From: Aphrocallistes beatrix
Lineage: Eukaryota > Porifera > Hexactinellida > Sceptrulophora > Aphrocallistidae
Direction of reading: 5' to 3'
DNA length: 64,000 nucleotides
NCBI GenBank assembly: GCA_963281255.1
Contig: OY725500.1
Coordinates: forward strand, 1,736,001-1,800,000
Positions 21,497-32,186 of the stretch are shown here, piece by piece. Positions within the stretch are counted from its first letter, which is position 1, and every line of letters begins with the position of its first letter. The notes under the pieces are model-generated. The model saw only the letters and a list, made by a program, of their open reading frames with translations, ran no database searches and was not told the origin of the DNA. The translations under genes were made by a program, and so were the position numbers.

Positions 21497-22842
21497 CAGG
21501 GTGTCCCATAATTATTGCCCTATCACAAATTTTCACAGAATAATTCTAATCTAGTCCAATCTATATCTAGGCCAAACTAAGTTTACCTAATTATTATTAG
21601 CTACCCTTATACTGTAACAAAATGGATGCATCTACTTGAACTACAAACTAGGCGAGATATAATAGTCTGATATACTACTAAGCTCAAATTACTCTAGTAT
21701 AGATGTCCAAAATACGAAATTTGAAATCAGAAATCGAGCTCTAATAAAGCTTTCAGAGGGCATTTCCCAAAACACTGTTGCTCAAATGTTCGGGAAAGAT
21801 ATTAGAACCATTCGGCGCTGGTGGGCTAAACATAAACGGAATGAGAGCCTCCAACACAAAATGGGTGCAGGCCCGCCTAAAAAACTGAATCGCGTCTCAA
21901 AGATTGTAATTGCTAAATGTTTGAACAAAAGATACCATTCAACAAGAAAGTTGGCGATTAAACTAACAAGAATGGGTAATCCTATGTATAAGAATACTGT
22001 CCATCGCTATTTATAACAGGATTTGTGTTTCACGGCCTACAAGAGGACAAAATCTCTAAAATTGACGGATATTCAGAAAGAAAAACGACTAAAATTTTGC
22101 ATTGAGAAGAAGAATTGGACAAAAGATGATTGGAAACGAATCTTGTGGTCAGATGAATCACCATTTGAATTATTTCATACATCTAACCGACAAAACGACC
22201 GAATTTGGGCACGCGACAAGTCAAAAGTACCAAATGTCGAAACGGTCAAATTCTCCCCGCGAGGTATGGTCTGGGGAATGATGAGTTTTCAAGCCTTGTC
22301 TGAACTTCACATTATCCCTCCAAAACAAACGGTGACCAATTATTACTATGTGGAAAACATTTTGGAAAAGACTTGCAGCAGTGCTCTGAACAGAAACCCA
22401 ATGAAGGGCGATGTTCTGACAAAGAAAATGTTACCAAACATGTCAAATTTTATTTTCCAACAGGACGGGGCTCCAGCACACACAGCCAAGAGATGCCAAG
22501 AATGGTGCAGAGCCAATCTAAAAGGTTTCTGGCAGAAGGGCGAATGGCCAGCGAACTCACCAGACCAAAGTCCGATTGAAAACCTATGGGGAATGCTCCA
22601 AGATCAACTGGATAGAAAAGGGCCAGCAACAGGTATGGACGAGTTTGAAAATAATCTGAAAAAGGCATGGTTAGAGATCAATCCTGATATTTTTCGAAAT
22701 TTGGTTGAAGGGATGCCAGGTAGAATTGAAAAGTGTATATTACTAAAAGGAGGATATATAGGAAAGTGATTTTGAAAGTAGCTTTTGTTATTTATCTAAT
22801 ATTGTAAACTATGCAATAGGGCAATAATTATGGGACACCCTG
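21497..22842 (+). mobile_element. Complete Tc1/mariner DD37E transposon, 1346 bp
   Basis: Perfect 28-bp terminal inverted repeats, beginning CAGGGTGTCCCATAATTATT, are flanked by TA on each side. The target is the (TA)n tract of a family A repeat. The single gene inside is read left to right. Full length and perfect ends indicate recent insertion. Confidence 0.95.
21666..22769 (+). pseudogene. DD37E Tc1/mariner transposase, one internal stop
   Basis: One reading frame runs from 21666 to the stop at 22769, broken only by a TAA at 22014-22016 between KNTVHRYL and QDLCFTAYKRTK. No in-frame ATG precedes the first at 21786, so the true start may also be lost. The N-terminal half is a helix-turn-helix DNA-binding region (ALIKLSEGISQNTVAQMFG, then IRTIRRWWAKHK). 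The catalytic half has LWSDESPFELF (first Asp), FQQDGAPAHTAK (second Asp) and NSPDQSPIENLWG (Glu). I count 37 residues between the second Asp and the Glu, which places it in the DD37E group first described in mosquitoes. The enzyme cuts and pastes the surrounding element at TA. One nonsense codon makes this copy inactive unless it is read through. Confidence 0.9.
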
Positions 22843-23363
22843 TATATATATATATATATATATATATGTAACGAATTGATTGAAGAAACTGCCGGGCGCA
22901 AAAGGCTGATTTTTGGCATGTGTGAGTCTTTTGGTTATGGCTCCAGTAAGTTCTGAGTTCAGAGCAAAATGTCGACTCATCATGGAATTATTACGTCATT
23001 GTCACATTTTTAAAAGTTAAGCAACACAGTTATTCGGGCATAACTCAGCCATTATAGGAGATAGAAGGCTGAAATTTTAAAAGAATCTGTATACTAACAT
23101 ACCTCACATATGATGCGACTGTCATCAAAAAATGATGACTCATCACTTTGTTATGACGTCATCATTACGAATCAAAAATTTTAAAATTGACAAATTTTGT
23201 GATTTTTCGAGTGATATCGATTAGCACAGTAGAACAGACATATTTAGAGATGTTATCTCCCTTATAATTAACCAATGTGACTCCAGGCGACCGAAGGGAG
23301 CCTCCGGCGGACACGAAGTGTCTGCCAGCCGCGCAGCGCATTCAAGCGCGAAGCGCGCTTGTC

Positions 23364-23384
23364 CTTACTATTAAAACTCGATTA

Positions 23385-23420
<36 letters not shown>

Positions 23421-25020
23421 GTAACGAATTGATTGAAGAAACTGCTGGTCATGGAAAGCTAATTTTTGGCATGTGGGAGTATTTTGGCTATGGCTCCAGT
23501 AAGTTCTGAGCTCAGAGCAAAATGTCGACTCATCATGGAATTATGACGTCATTGTCACATTTTTAAAAGTTAAGCAACACAGTTATTCGGACATAACTCA
23601 GCCATTATAGGAGATAGAAGGCTGAAATTTTGATAGAATATTTATACTAACATACCTCACATATGATGCAACTATCATCAAAAAATGATGACTCATCACT
23701 CTGTGATTACGTCATCATTACTCATCAAAATTTCAAAATTTCACAAATTCGGTGCTTTTTCGTGCGATATCGATTATAATAGTAGGAGAGACCATAGCCT
23801 ACTCTAATAATGCCTCACAGTAAATAACCAAGGATGCGGTAATAGCCGAATGGATTAATACACGATTAGCCTAAAATAGTTAACCATGCAGAATAGGCAT
23901 TAAGAATGTATTACCAGCGTATATAAACATGGTATCAAAGTATATATATCGGTTGTCAAAATTTCGATTAGTCATCATATCATTGCGCAACAGGTCATTC
24001 TAAGGACAATTTTAGCGATTTTCGAAGCTGTTATAACCCTATTTCTAAATGGTATTAAGGTGTGATTTTTGTGTTGTACCAAGATTAGTACGAGTTGATT
24101 TGAAAAATTTAGAATTTTTAAATGGAATGTTGTTACATTCCCACGTTGCTATGGTAAAGCATTTTGATCAGTTTGAGCCATATCCTGCAAACTGTAAGAA
24201 CTAGGTCTTCAAATCTGATCGTATTTGATATGCAATTGGCTACTTCCTATTAGGTAATAATACAATTTAAACTTCTTAATTAACAGACTACAGAGTTATG
24301 CGACAATTTAGTGTTTTCGTCACATTCTTAAAATCAACCCATAACTCAAAACTCGTTGAATTTAGAAATTCAAGTTGTATTATCACCTAATAGGAAATAG
24401 TCCATTGCCTATCAAACACAATCAAATTTGAAGCTCTAGTCATTACAGTTTTCACGAAATGGCCCAAACTGACCAAAATGCATTATCATAGCAACGCGGG
24501 AATGTAACAACATTCCATTGAAAAATTCTAAATTTTTCAAATCAATTCGTACCAATCTTGGTTCAACACAAAAATCACAACTTAATACCATTTAGAAATA
24601 GGGTTATAACAGATTCGAAAATCGCTAAAATTGTCCTTAGAATGACCTGTTGCACAATGATATGATGACTAATCGAAATTTTTCCAGCGGATATATGTAC
24701 TTTAATACCATGTTTATATATGCTGGTAATACATTCTTAATGCCTATTCCGCATGGTTAATGATTTTAGGCTAATCGTGTATTAATCCATTCGGCTACTA
24801 CTTCATCCCTAGTCCATGATTTTCAGTCTACTGTGAGGCATTATTAGAGTAGGCTATGGAGAGACGTATTTAGAAATGTTATCTCCAATATAACTAATCA
24901 ATGGTGACCACAGGCGACCGAAGGGAGCCTCCAGCGGACATAAAGTGTCCGCTAGCCGCGCAGCGCAAGCAAGCGAAGCGCGCTTGTATACTACATTAAT
25001 CGAGTTTTAATAGTAAGGAT
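23364..25020 (-). mobile_element. Family A, copy A10, split by a P-type foldback
   Basis: Both end motifs are present (23364 and 24995-25020). The body is interrupted at 23793 and resumes at 24858 without loss, so without the insert it is a complete copy of about 590 bp. Confidence 0.9.
23793..24857. mobile_element. P-type foldback MITE, 1065 bp, 8-bp TSD
   Basis: The left terminus CATAGCCTACTCTAATAATG is answered by the inverse at the right. Arms of over 400 bp pair almost throughout, leaving a short centre. GGAGAGAC flanks both sides (23785-23792 and 24858-24865). The uninterrupted family A copy at 36.8 kb has this octamer once, which confirms an 8-bp duplication as made by P transposases. 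The ends match the P1 end at 7447 (CATAGCCTACT). No coding capacity. Confidence 0.9.
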
Positions 25021-25056
25021 ATATATATCTGTAACGAATTGATTGAAGAAACTGCC
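25021..25056 (-). mobile_element. Family A, copy A11, tail only
   Basis: Only (TA)n and CTGTAACGAATTGATTGAAG to CTGCC remain, cut off by the next element. Confidence 0.7.
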
Positions 25057-25577
25057 ATATTTATAATGGGATCTGTGCGGTTTGGGAGTTAAAGTTGCAA
25101 ATGGCGTAATTCTGATAGGAAGAGAAACTAGTAAATTTATTTTTGAGATATTTGAGGGTGGATTTACGTGTATCAGCTAATGATACATTTTAACCCACGC
25201 TTGCCACAGGAATGTGTTGCGTCATTTCCGGTTTAAGCCATTTTAAATGGGGAGCTATACAAGTTTGGAATTACTACTATAAATAGAAAAATCTCAAGTG
25301 CTTTCAAGGGTTAATTAATTAATGACCGAAAAGCTATCAGTTTGGAGATATTGGTGAAAACAGTTGGGCCAATCGATAATTTCAAGTAAGAAAGCTGGTC
25401 CCAACTGATTTCACCAATATCACTGAACCGGTAGATTTTAAGTCATTAAAATATATTATTGGCAGATATAAAACCATCCCCAAATATCTCAAAAATAACG
25501 TTCCTAGTTTATTTGCCTATCAGAAGTACGCCTATCGCAACTTTAAGCCTTAAACCACACAGATCCCATTATAAATC
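25057..25577. mobile_element. Foldback MITE of about 520 bp
   Basis: Inverted arms of about 100 bp start TTTATAATGGGATCTGTG at the left and mirror at the right, with further partial pairing inside around ATTGGTGAAA. Superfamily not determined; it replaces the rest of a family A copy. Confidence 0.75.
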
Positions 25578-25689
25578 TGCACGAGGCAGAACCTACTGTG
25601 CGGATCACAAAACCATCGCCAAATTGCTTGTATTTTAATGGTGAATATTTAGTGATTAATGGAAACTATTTGAATAGTGTGCATCTAAA

Positions 25690-26071
25690 GATTTAAACTT
25701 TAGTATTGTATCAACATAGTGCAATAAATATAAGTTTTTAGATATCCATTACTTGGAGTAATTACATGAAACTTGTTTATCGTTCGTAACAGGTTCTGTA
25801 ATAAACACATAAAAAGGCGAAAAAGGTGATGGCCGTTATAGACAGGTGATGGCCGTTATAGACAGGTAGTGGCCGTTATAGATAGCTGATGGCCGTTATA
25901 CACAGTTTTAGAGTCAGTAAGGGACTACAAATAGGTGGCCGCTGGCCGCATTGAGCAGATGACCGCTATACACAGGTTGAATATTATGGAATTTCGTACG
26001 GAACTGTTCATTGGTGACCGCTATAAACTGTTGACCGTTATATAGAGTGGCCGTTATAGCAGGTTCGAGTG
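25690..26071 (-). mobile_element. Pogo-type non-autonomous element, half copy
   Basis: Tandem units of GGCCGTTATAGACAGGTGAT end in GCAGGTTCGAGTGTA. The sequence is the inverse of the pogo-type element at 29.5-30.4 kb, including the shared block ACTTGTTTATCGTTCGTAAC. Only one end is present. Confidence 0.7.
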
Positions 26072-26099
26072 TATATTTAAAATTTGAAATTTGATCCAT

Positions 26100-28160
26100 T
26101 TTAATGAATGTTAACTTCTAAAAAGTCAACGAATTTAAAGAATCTAAAATTTTCAGAAAAATGCAGTACAAATATTTTGTAACGAGTGCGCAGATCCCGT
26201 CATTGATCAACATCTGCATCCCAGAGAGAGCGAGGAAGCAAGATACAGAAGAACTGAAAATAGCTAGAGCGAGTATCGCCAGATACCGAAATGAAATAAT
26301 TATACAAATAGAGAAGATGCACCAAAACGGGATCATCCGTCCGTCTGAGTCACCCATTTTAGTGCGCCATTTTAGTGCGCCATTTTAGTGCGCAAATTTT
26401 AGTGCGCAAATAAGGATGGTACACAAAGATTTGCTATGTTTAGACTACAGGAATCTGTAGCAACTAGCGAAGTATAGCGTTATTATTTAGTATATCCTTA
26501 GTGGGTTGTTTGGTTATGTTATCGTAATTGTTTAGTTACTACGGTAACATAGTAACGTCAATACTGACTTCCTTATAAATAATACAGTATATGATATTAT
26601 GCAGTGTTATTACTTTTGATCACTTATTAAACTATCCATACTAGTTACTTGAGTATACACAGAATCTGAATATGACGACGAAAAAATACGCTTATCCAAT
26701 GCCAGAGTCGAGGAGTATCTTCGATAGGCCGGAGGGTAGCCGGTATTTTTCTACGTTAGACTGCGTCAGCGTATTGAAGCATTCCAGTACGAGAGAAGGA
26801 CAGAGAGTTGACGGCGTTTGTGTCAAGTAGAAGTCAGTTTGAGTTCAACCGGATGCCATTCGGTATGTATAACTGGCAAGCTTCCAACCAGAAGGGCGTT
26901 GGATAGAGCGTTGGAAGGATGTTCATGTCGAGAGATGGAAGACGTCCATTGGAAACGGCCTTGCTGAAAATCCAGCAGCTTCCTCACTTTGCGAATAAAA
27001 AAGGTATACGTCAGTTCATGGGGTTCATCAATTGGTATAGGGAGTATTTTCGGGGGGTAGCACAAACAGCAGAGCCACTAAACAGATTAACGAATGGCAG
27101 AAAAGTGGAAATGGTCTTATGAGTGTGAAGATAGTGATCACAAGATCCTCGAAAACTTTGTTACCTAAGTGGAGCGAGTCATTTTATGTAGAAACAGATG
27201 CATCAGCTACAGCTGTTGGAGCAGTTTTCTCACAGTTGAATTCGAAAGGAAAATGGGTGCCCACTGAGTTTTACTCAGCAAGCCTGAGTAAAGTACGAAA
27301 GTATGCAGCAGGCGAATTCGAAGCATGGGTTGTGGTAGCATCGCTAAAGAAGAGGAGGGCGTATTACGAGCTTGGAAACAAGTCATTATCATCACGGATC
27401 AAAACCCGTTAAGATGGATGAAAAGTCAGAAGGATCCCGCAACAAGTTTGCAAGATGGATATTTGAACTGGAAACCATCAATTATCTGATACAGTATAGG
27501 AAGGCGCAAGAAAACGGAGCAATGGGTTATCTCAGTCGTGAGGGCTGGCGTCAATATTTAGATAGGCACATATATAATGTGGAAGAGAGTGCGACCTCTT
27601 TACGGGACCAGATAAGATGTGAACAACTCACAGAAGTAGGGATCAGAAAGGCCATTGGACAACTCGAATCTACGGGAGTCATCTCGTCAGGGGCTTACAA
27701 TAAACAAGAGGGTACGCGTATTGATGAGTCAGAAGGATTTTACAGGAAGTGTGTGGTGGTTGAACCACGTGAGATGCAGATGCAGGTAGTAGAGATGGTT
27801 CATCGCATTACACATGCTGGGACAGATAGGTGTTTGGAATCGATACGGGAGCGTTTTTTCTGGCCAAAGATGTGAAAGACGGTTGAAGAGTACGGACGTT
27901 CCTGTGTGATATGCTTAGAGAATAAATAAATGAAAAGAGAGAACCGTTACAACCAATGGTAGAAATGCCTCAGAATCACTGTGATTTCCACTGATATAGT
28001 CACATTGCGCTAATTAACCAATGGATCCCAGTATATATTGATTGTTGTGGCTCTCTTTTCAAAATTCGTAGAAGCAGTCTCAATATGCGAACAAACTGCA
28101 GAGGCAGTAAAGGATGCTCTAGTAGTGAGTTGGATCCTGCGCCACGGGATCCCAACTGTT
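26100..28160 (+). pseudogene. Gypsy (Ty3) retrotransposon pol fragment, broken
   Basis: Pol pieces appear in the normal gypsy order. The reverse transcriptase begins IEKMHQNGIIRPSESP, then LLCLDYRNL, KYAYPMPESRSIF, SRYFSTLDCVS and FEFNRMPFGMYNWQA. The segment that should hold the catalytic YxDD box is deleted. After it come GIRQFMGFINWYREYFRGV, the RNase H region (FYVETDASATAVGAVFSQL), the integrase zinc finger (HRITHAGTDR, then CVICLE), and the start of the integrase core (GSQYILIVVALFSKFVEAV, then WILRHGIP). Multiple stops and frame changes are present, there is no gag, and I see no LTRs at either side, so it is a dead, truncated copy. Confidence 0.85.
26471..26665. repeat. Insertion of about 200 bp inside the gypsy RT
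   Basis: Coding similarity stops after DYRNL and resumes at KYAYPMPE. The AT-rich segment between includes CTTCCTTATAAATAATAC. It may be a solo LTR or other small insert; no clear duplication seen. Confidence 0.4.
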
Positions 28161-28714
28161 TTACCCCCCACAAGGTTAAATTATTTCAAATAGTGACACA
28201 ATGAGCTACAAAAGTCATGATTTAGAATGTTAGAAATAAAATATCTAACTTTGCGGGAGAAAAGTAGTCGAAAGCTGATAAAGCAAATATTCTGAAAGTG
28301 AAGAAAAACGAAGTCAAATTAGAATATATTACTGATTAAATGAATGGTAACTCCATTAATAGAGCAGCATGCATTGTAATAATTTGAATACAGGAAATTG
28401 GAGCCTATGTACTTTGGGAGAAGAATTTATTATTTGCATTAATTTTCATTTCTAATAATTCATTCCAAAACTCAATATATAGGTATATCAATTATGTGAT
28501 AGCAGATGATTATTATGTTAATATTCAATATTCTCTCGAAGGAAACATTATTGAAAATTTTCGCTGTTCAACTTAATTATTACACACATGTTTTAGTCGT
28601 CGTATATTTTGGAATCAACCAAAATCCATTAACGAACATATGACCATGGGAAGAGTAACTTAAGTATTAATAAGTATATCTTAAATATCAAAACGTACGG
28701 TTTTTGCATGTTTG
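28161..28714. other. No recognisable feature
   Basis: AT-rich sequence after the gypsy fragment. Confidence 0.4.
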
Positions 28715-29085
28715 TCTAAATTGATTGAAGAATTGGCAAGCCGTAGAGATATAAAAATGTCGGTCGACAAACCGATAGTGCAGCTCCAGGAAGTGACTCG
28801 AAGGAGCATGAAATATGAATATCGGAATACATCGGCAAATCCCCATTTTAGGACATTATAAGTGTAAATTTGGAATATATATATTAAAATATCCTATATT
28901 AGCTGTTGAGAACTGGCTTTTAGCTCAAAATAAGAATTTATCAGAAGGTGTGAAAATATGTATGTATATATATATGTGCTAAAACCTTTAAAATATCCTA
29001 TATTAACGTTGAGAACACGCATTTGGCATAAAATAAGACTTTTGTTAAAAGGTGAGAAAATATGTATACTTAATATCAAAAATCG
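28715..29085. repeat. Family B-like repeat with a 103-bp tandem duplication
   Basis: It opens ATTGATTGAAGAATTGGCAA, resembling the family A tail but diverging after about 20 bp; a similar opening occurs at 58263. Two imperfect tandem units follow (about 28885-28985 and 28988-29085), each with AAAATATCCTATATTA and AAAATATGTATA. Confidence 0.5.
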
Positions 29086-30426
29086 ATTAATGTTTGATAT
29101 ATATATATATACAAGCGCGCTTCGCTTGCTTGCGCTGCGCGGCTACCGGTCACTTTTTGTCGGCCAGAGGCGCCCTGCGGGGGCATGGGATAACATTGAT
29201 TAATTATAAGGGAGATAACATCCCTAAATACGTCAGTCCAACAGTTATAATCGAAATCGTACGAAAAATCAAAAGCCTTCTATCTCCTATAATGGCTGAG
29301 CTATGCTCAAATAACTGTGTTGCTTAACTTTTAAAAATGTGACAATGACGTCATAATTCCATGATGAGTCGACATTTTGCTCTGAGCTCAGATCTTAGTG
29401 GAGCCATAGCCAAAAGACTCCCACATGCTAAAAATCAGCTTTCTGCGCCTGGCAGTTTCTTCAATCAATTCGTTACAGATATATATATATACAGTCGAAT
29501 CTGCTATAACGGCCACTGTATATAATGGTCACCTGTCTATAGCGGTCACCAATGAACAGTCCCGTCCGAAATTCCATAATATTGAATGCTCAACGCGGCC
29601 AGCGGCCACCCGTTTGTAGTCCCTTACTGACCCTAAACTGTGTATAACGGCCACTCCTGTCTATAACGGCCACTATCTGTCTATAACGGCCATCACCTGT
29701 CTATAACTGCCACTACCTGTCTATAACGGCCACCACCTGTCTATAACGGCCATCACCTTTTTGTGTGTTTATTACAGGACCTGTTACGAACGATAAACAA
29801 GTTTCATGTGATTACTTCAAGTAATGGAACTACAAGTAGTAACTATGTTTCATTCTAGACAGGATTTAAAGCGCCTGTAGTACGTATCTCATTACAAAAA
29901 ATATTAATTGGCCGACTAAACTTTAGATTAGAGCCAAATATTGAAATGACTGGCATATTTGTTTGTTTTTGACCCAGATACGTATATCAAAGCTATATGC
30001 TTCTTCCAATCTATTTCATTCATTGTCAGTACATTGTATCTCATGGCAGCTACCTGTCTATAGCGGCCACTACCTCTCTATAACGGCCACTACCTGTATA
30101 TAACGGCCACTACCTGTATATAACGGCTACCACCTGTATATAACGACCACAACCTGTCTATAACGGCCATCACCCTTTTCACATTTTATGTGTTTATTAC
30201 AGGACCTGTTACGAACGATAAACAAGTTTCGTGTAATAACTTCAAGTTATGGATTTCTAAAAACTTGATATTTATTGCACTATGTTGATACTTTCTGGGG
30301 AACCTGTCTATAACGGCCACCTGTGTATAACGGCCAATTTTGTCCAGTCCCTTGGGTGGCCGTTATATACAGGTTCCACTGTGTATATACATATATAAAC
30401 AATAATCGAGTTTTAATAGTAAGGAC
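29074..30426 (+). mobile_element. Family A, copy A12, split by a pogo-type element
   Basis: Degenerate left end, complete GC-rich head at 29111, and an internal deletion of about 150 bp in the body that removes the first TGACGTCA. The far end motif lies beyond the inserted element at 30405-30426. Confidence 0.8.
29492..30381. mobile_element. Pogo-type non-autonomous element, about 890 bp
   Basis: It begins CAGTCGAATCTGCTATAACG and ends in the inverse of CAGTGGAACCTGTATATAAC. The left flank is TA; the right flank has TGTA, so the TA duplication is imperfect. It has many units of CTGTCTATAACGGCCA at both sides and a duplicated internal block (GTTACGAACGATAAACAAGT at about 29780 and 30205). No transposase gene. 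Confidence 0.75.
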
Positions 30427-30985
30427 AAGCGCGCTTCGCTTGCTTCCGCTGCGCGGCTGGCGGACAGTTTGTGTCCGCCGGAGGCTCCCTTCGGTCGCCT
30501 GGGGTCACATCGGTTAATTATAAGGGAGATTGCATCCCTAAATATGTCTGTCCTACTGTTATAATCGATATCACTCGAAAAATCATAAAATTTGTCAATT
30601 TTAAAATTTTTGATATGTAATGATGACGTCATTATAAAATGATGAGACATCATTTTTTGATTATAGTTGCATCATATGTGAGGCATGTTAGTATACAGAT
30701 TCTATTAAAATTTCAGCCTTCTATCTCCTATAATGGCAGAGTTATGCTCGAATAACTCTGTTGCTTAACTTTTAAAAATGTGACAATGACGTCATAATTC
30801 CATGATGAGTCGACATTTTGCTCTGAGCTCAGAACTTACTGGAGCCATAGCCAAAAGACTCCCACATGCCTAAAATTAGCTTTCTGTGCCTGGCAGTTTC
30901 TTCAATCAATTCGTTACAGATAGATAGATAGATATATCCACACATACTACACAAACAAACAATAATCGAGTTTTAATAGTAAGGA
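30427..30985 (+). mobile_element. Family A, copy A13
   Basis: Complete core with both TGACGTCA sites, a GATA-rich version of the microsatellite near 30920, and a good right end at 30960-30985. Confidence 0.9.
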
Positions 30986-31001
30986 TATATATATATATAT
31001 A

Positions 31002-31186
31002 CAGTCAGGGTCGTTTATTATGAACATCTTGGGGACCAGAAAGTCTGTTCATAATAGAGAGACTTCATATTAAGCGAACTTGACCTAATACAAATCTTAT
31101 GGAACCTGTTAAATTGGGACCGGAGAGTTTGTTCATAATAAACGAATGTTCATATTAAGCGGGTTCATTATAAGCGAATCTGACTG
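31002..31186. mobile_element. Short pogo-type MITE, 185 bp, TA target
   Basis: Ends CAGTCAGGGTCGTTTATTAT and the inverse of CAGTCAGATTCGCTTATAAT, with TA on both sides. It sits inside the (TA)n tract in front of family A copy A14. Confidence 0.85.
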
Positions 31187-31188
31187 TA

Positions 31189-31681
31189 TCTGTAACGAAT
31201 TGATTGAAGAAACTTCCGGTCATAGAAAACTAATTTTTGGCATGTGGGAGTCTTTTCGCTATGGCTCCAGTAAGCTCTGAGCTCAGAGTAAATGTTGACT
31301 CATCATTGAATTATGACGTTATTGTCACATTTTAAAAGTTAAGCAACACAGTTATTCGAGCATAACTCAGCCATTATAGGAGATAGAAGGCTGAAATTTT
31401 AATAGAATATGTATACTAACATACCTCACATATGATGTAACTATCATCAAAAATGATGATTCATCACTTTGTTATCACGTCATCATTACGCATCAAAAAT
31501 TTTAAAATTGACAAATTTGGTGATTTTTCGAGTGGTATCGATTATAACAGTAGCACAGACATATTTAGAGATGCTATCTCCCTTATAATTAACCAATGTG
31601 ACCCCAGGCGACCGAAGGGATCCTCCGGCGGACACAAAGTGTCTGCCAGCCGCGCAGCTCAAGCAAGCGAAGCGCGCTTGT
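31189..31681 (-). mobile_element. Family A, copy A14
   Basis: Full core from GTAACGAATTGATTGAAG to the GC-rich end. Both CRE-like sites carry one substitution. Confidence 0.85.
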
Positions 31682-32160
31682 TACTTTCAAAGCGGGAAAA
31701 TCGGTCCTACATGTCGAAATATCCTGTATTTGTCGTTGAGATCTTATACATATCTTTGAACAAAACATTTTGTAGTGGGAAAACTACTTTAGTAATCAAA
31801 ATTTACTGAGATGGTCAAAAAGATTTTGCAGAGCCTGTTCAAATAATAATGCTCGGCTCTATTCATAAAGGAATAGGTACTCAAAAAGGAACAAATATTC
31901 TATTTTTGATTTGAGATTCGTAAACAACACATCCGAATTACTAATGTTTAACACTTTCAATACAAATACTTATTCTCATGTAGAAAATTATCAGCTTCTG
32001 CCACTTTGTGTCACTAATCGTCATCATATATAATGATCGTGACTAGGGACAAGTAGCATCAAGTATCAAAGATAAGATAATTAAAACTCGATTAATGTGT
32101 GTCATAAATGACAGTATAAGGATATACCATTGAATAACCATGGATGAGTCCAAAGGCCAT
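31682..32160. other. No gene; degenerate family A end motif
   Basis: The only recognisable item is ATTAAAACTCGATTAATGTG near 32080. Confidence 0.4.
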
Positions 32161-32186
32161 CCGTGACCTACGTTATAATAAGGCCT

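Larger units (their letters stand above)
21463..23363 (-). mobile_element. Family A, copy A9, split by a Tc1/mariner element
   Basis: The end motif at 21463 and the core (22868-23363) belong to one copy. The DD37E transposon sits in the (TA)n tract between them. The GC-rich end is complete; the far end motif is replaced directly by that of the next copy. Confidence 0.8.

Noticed and set aside
25800..26060. Regularly spaced 20-bp repeats resembling a CRISPR array
   Set aside because: The units are degenerate, have no unique spacers, and match the subterminal repeats of pogo-type elements in a eukaryotic context.
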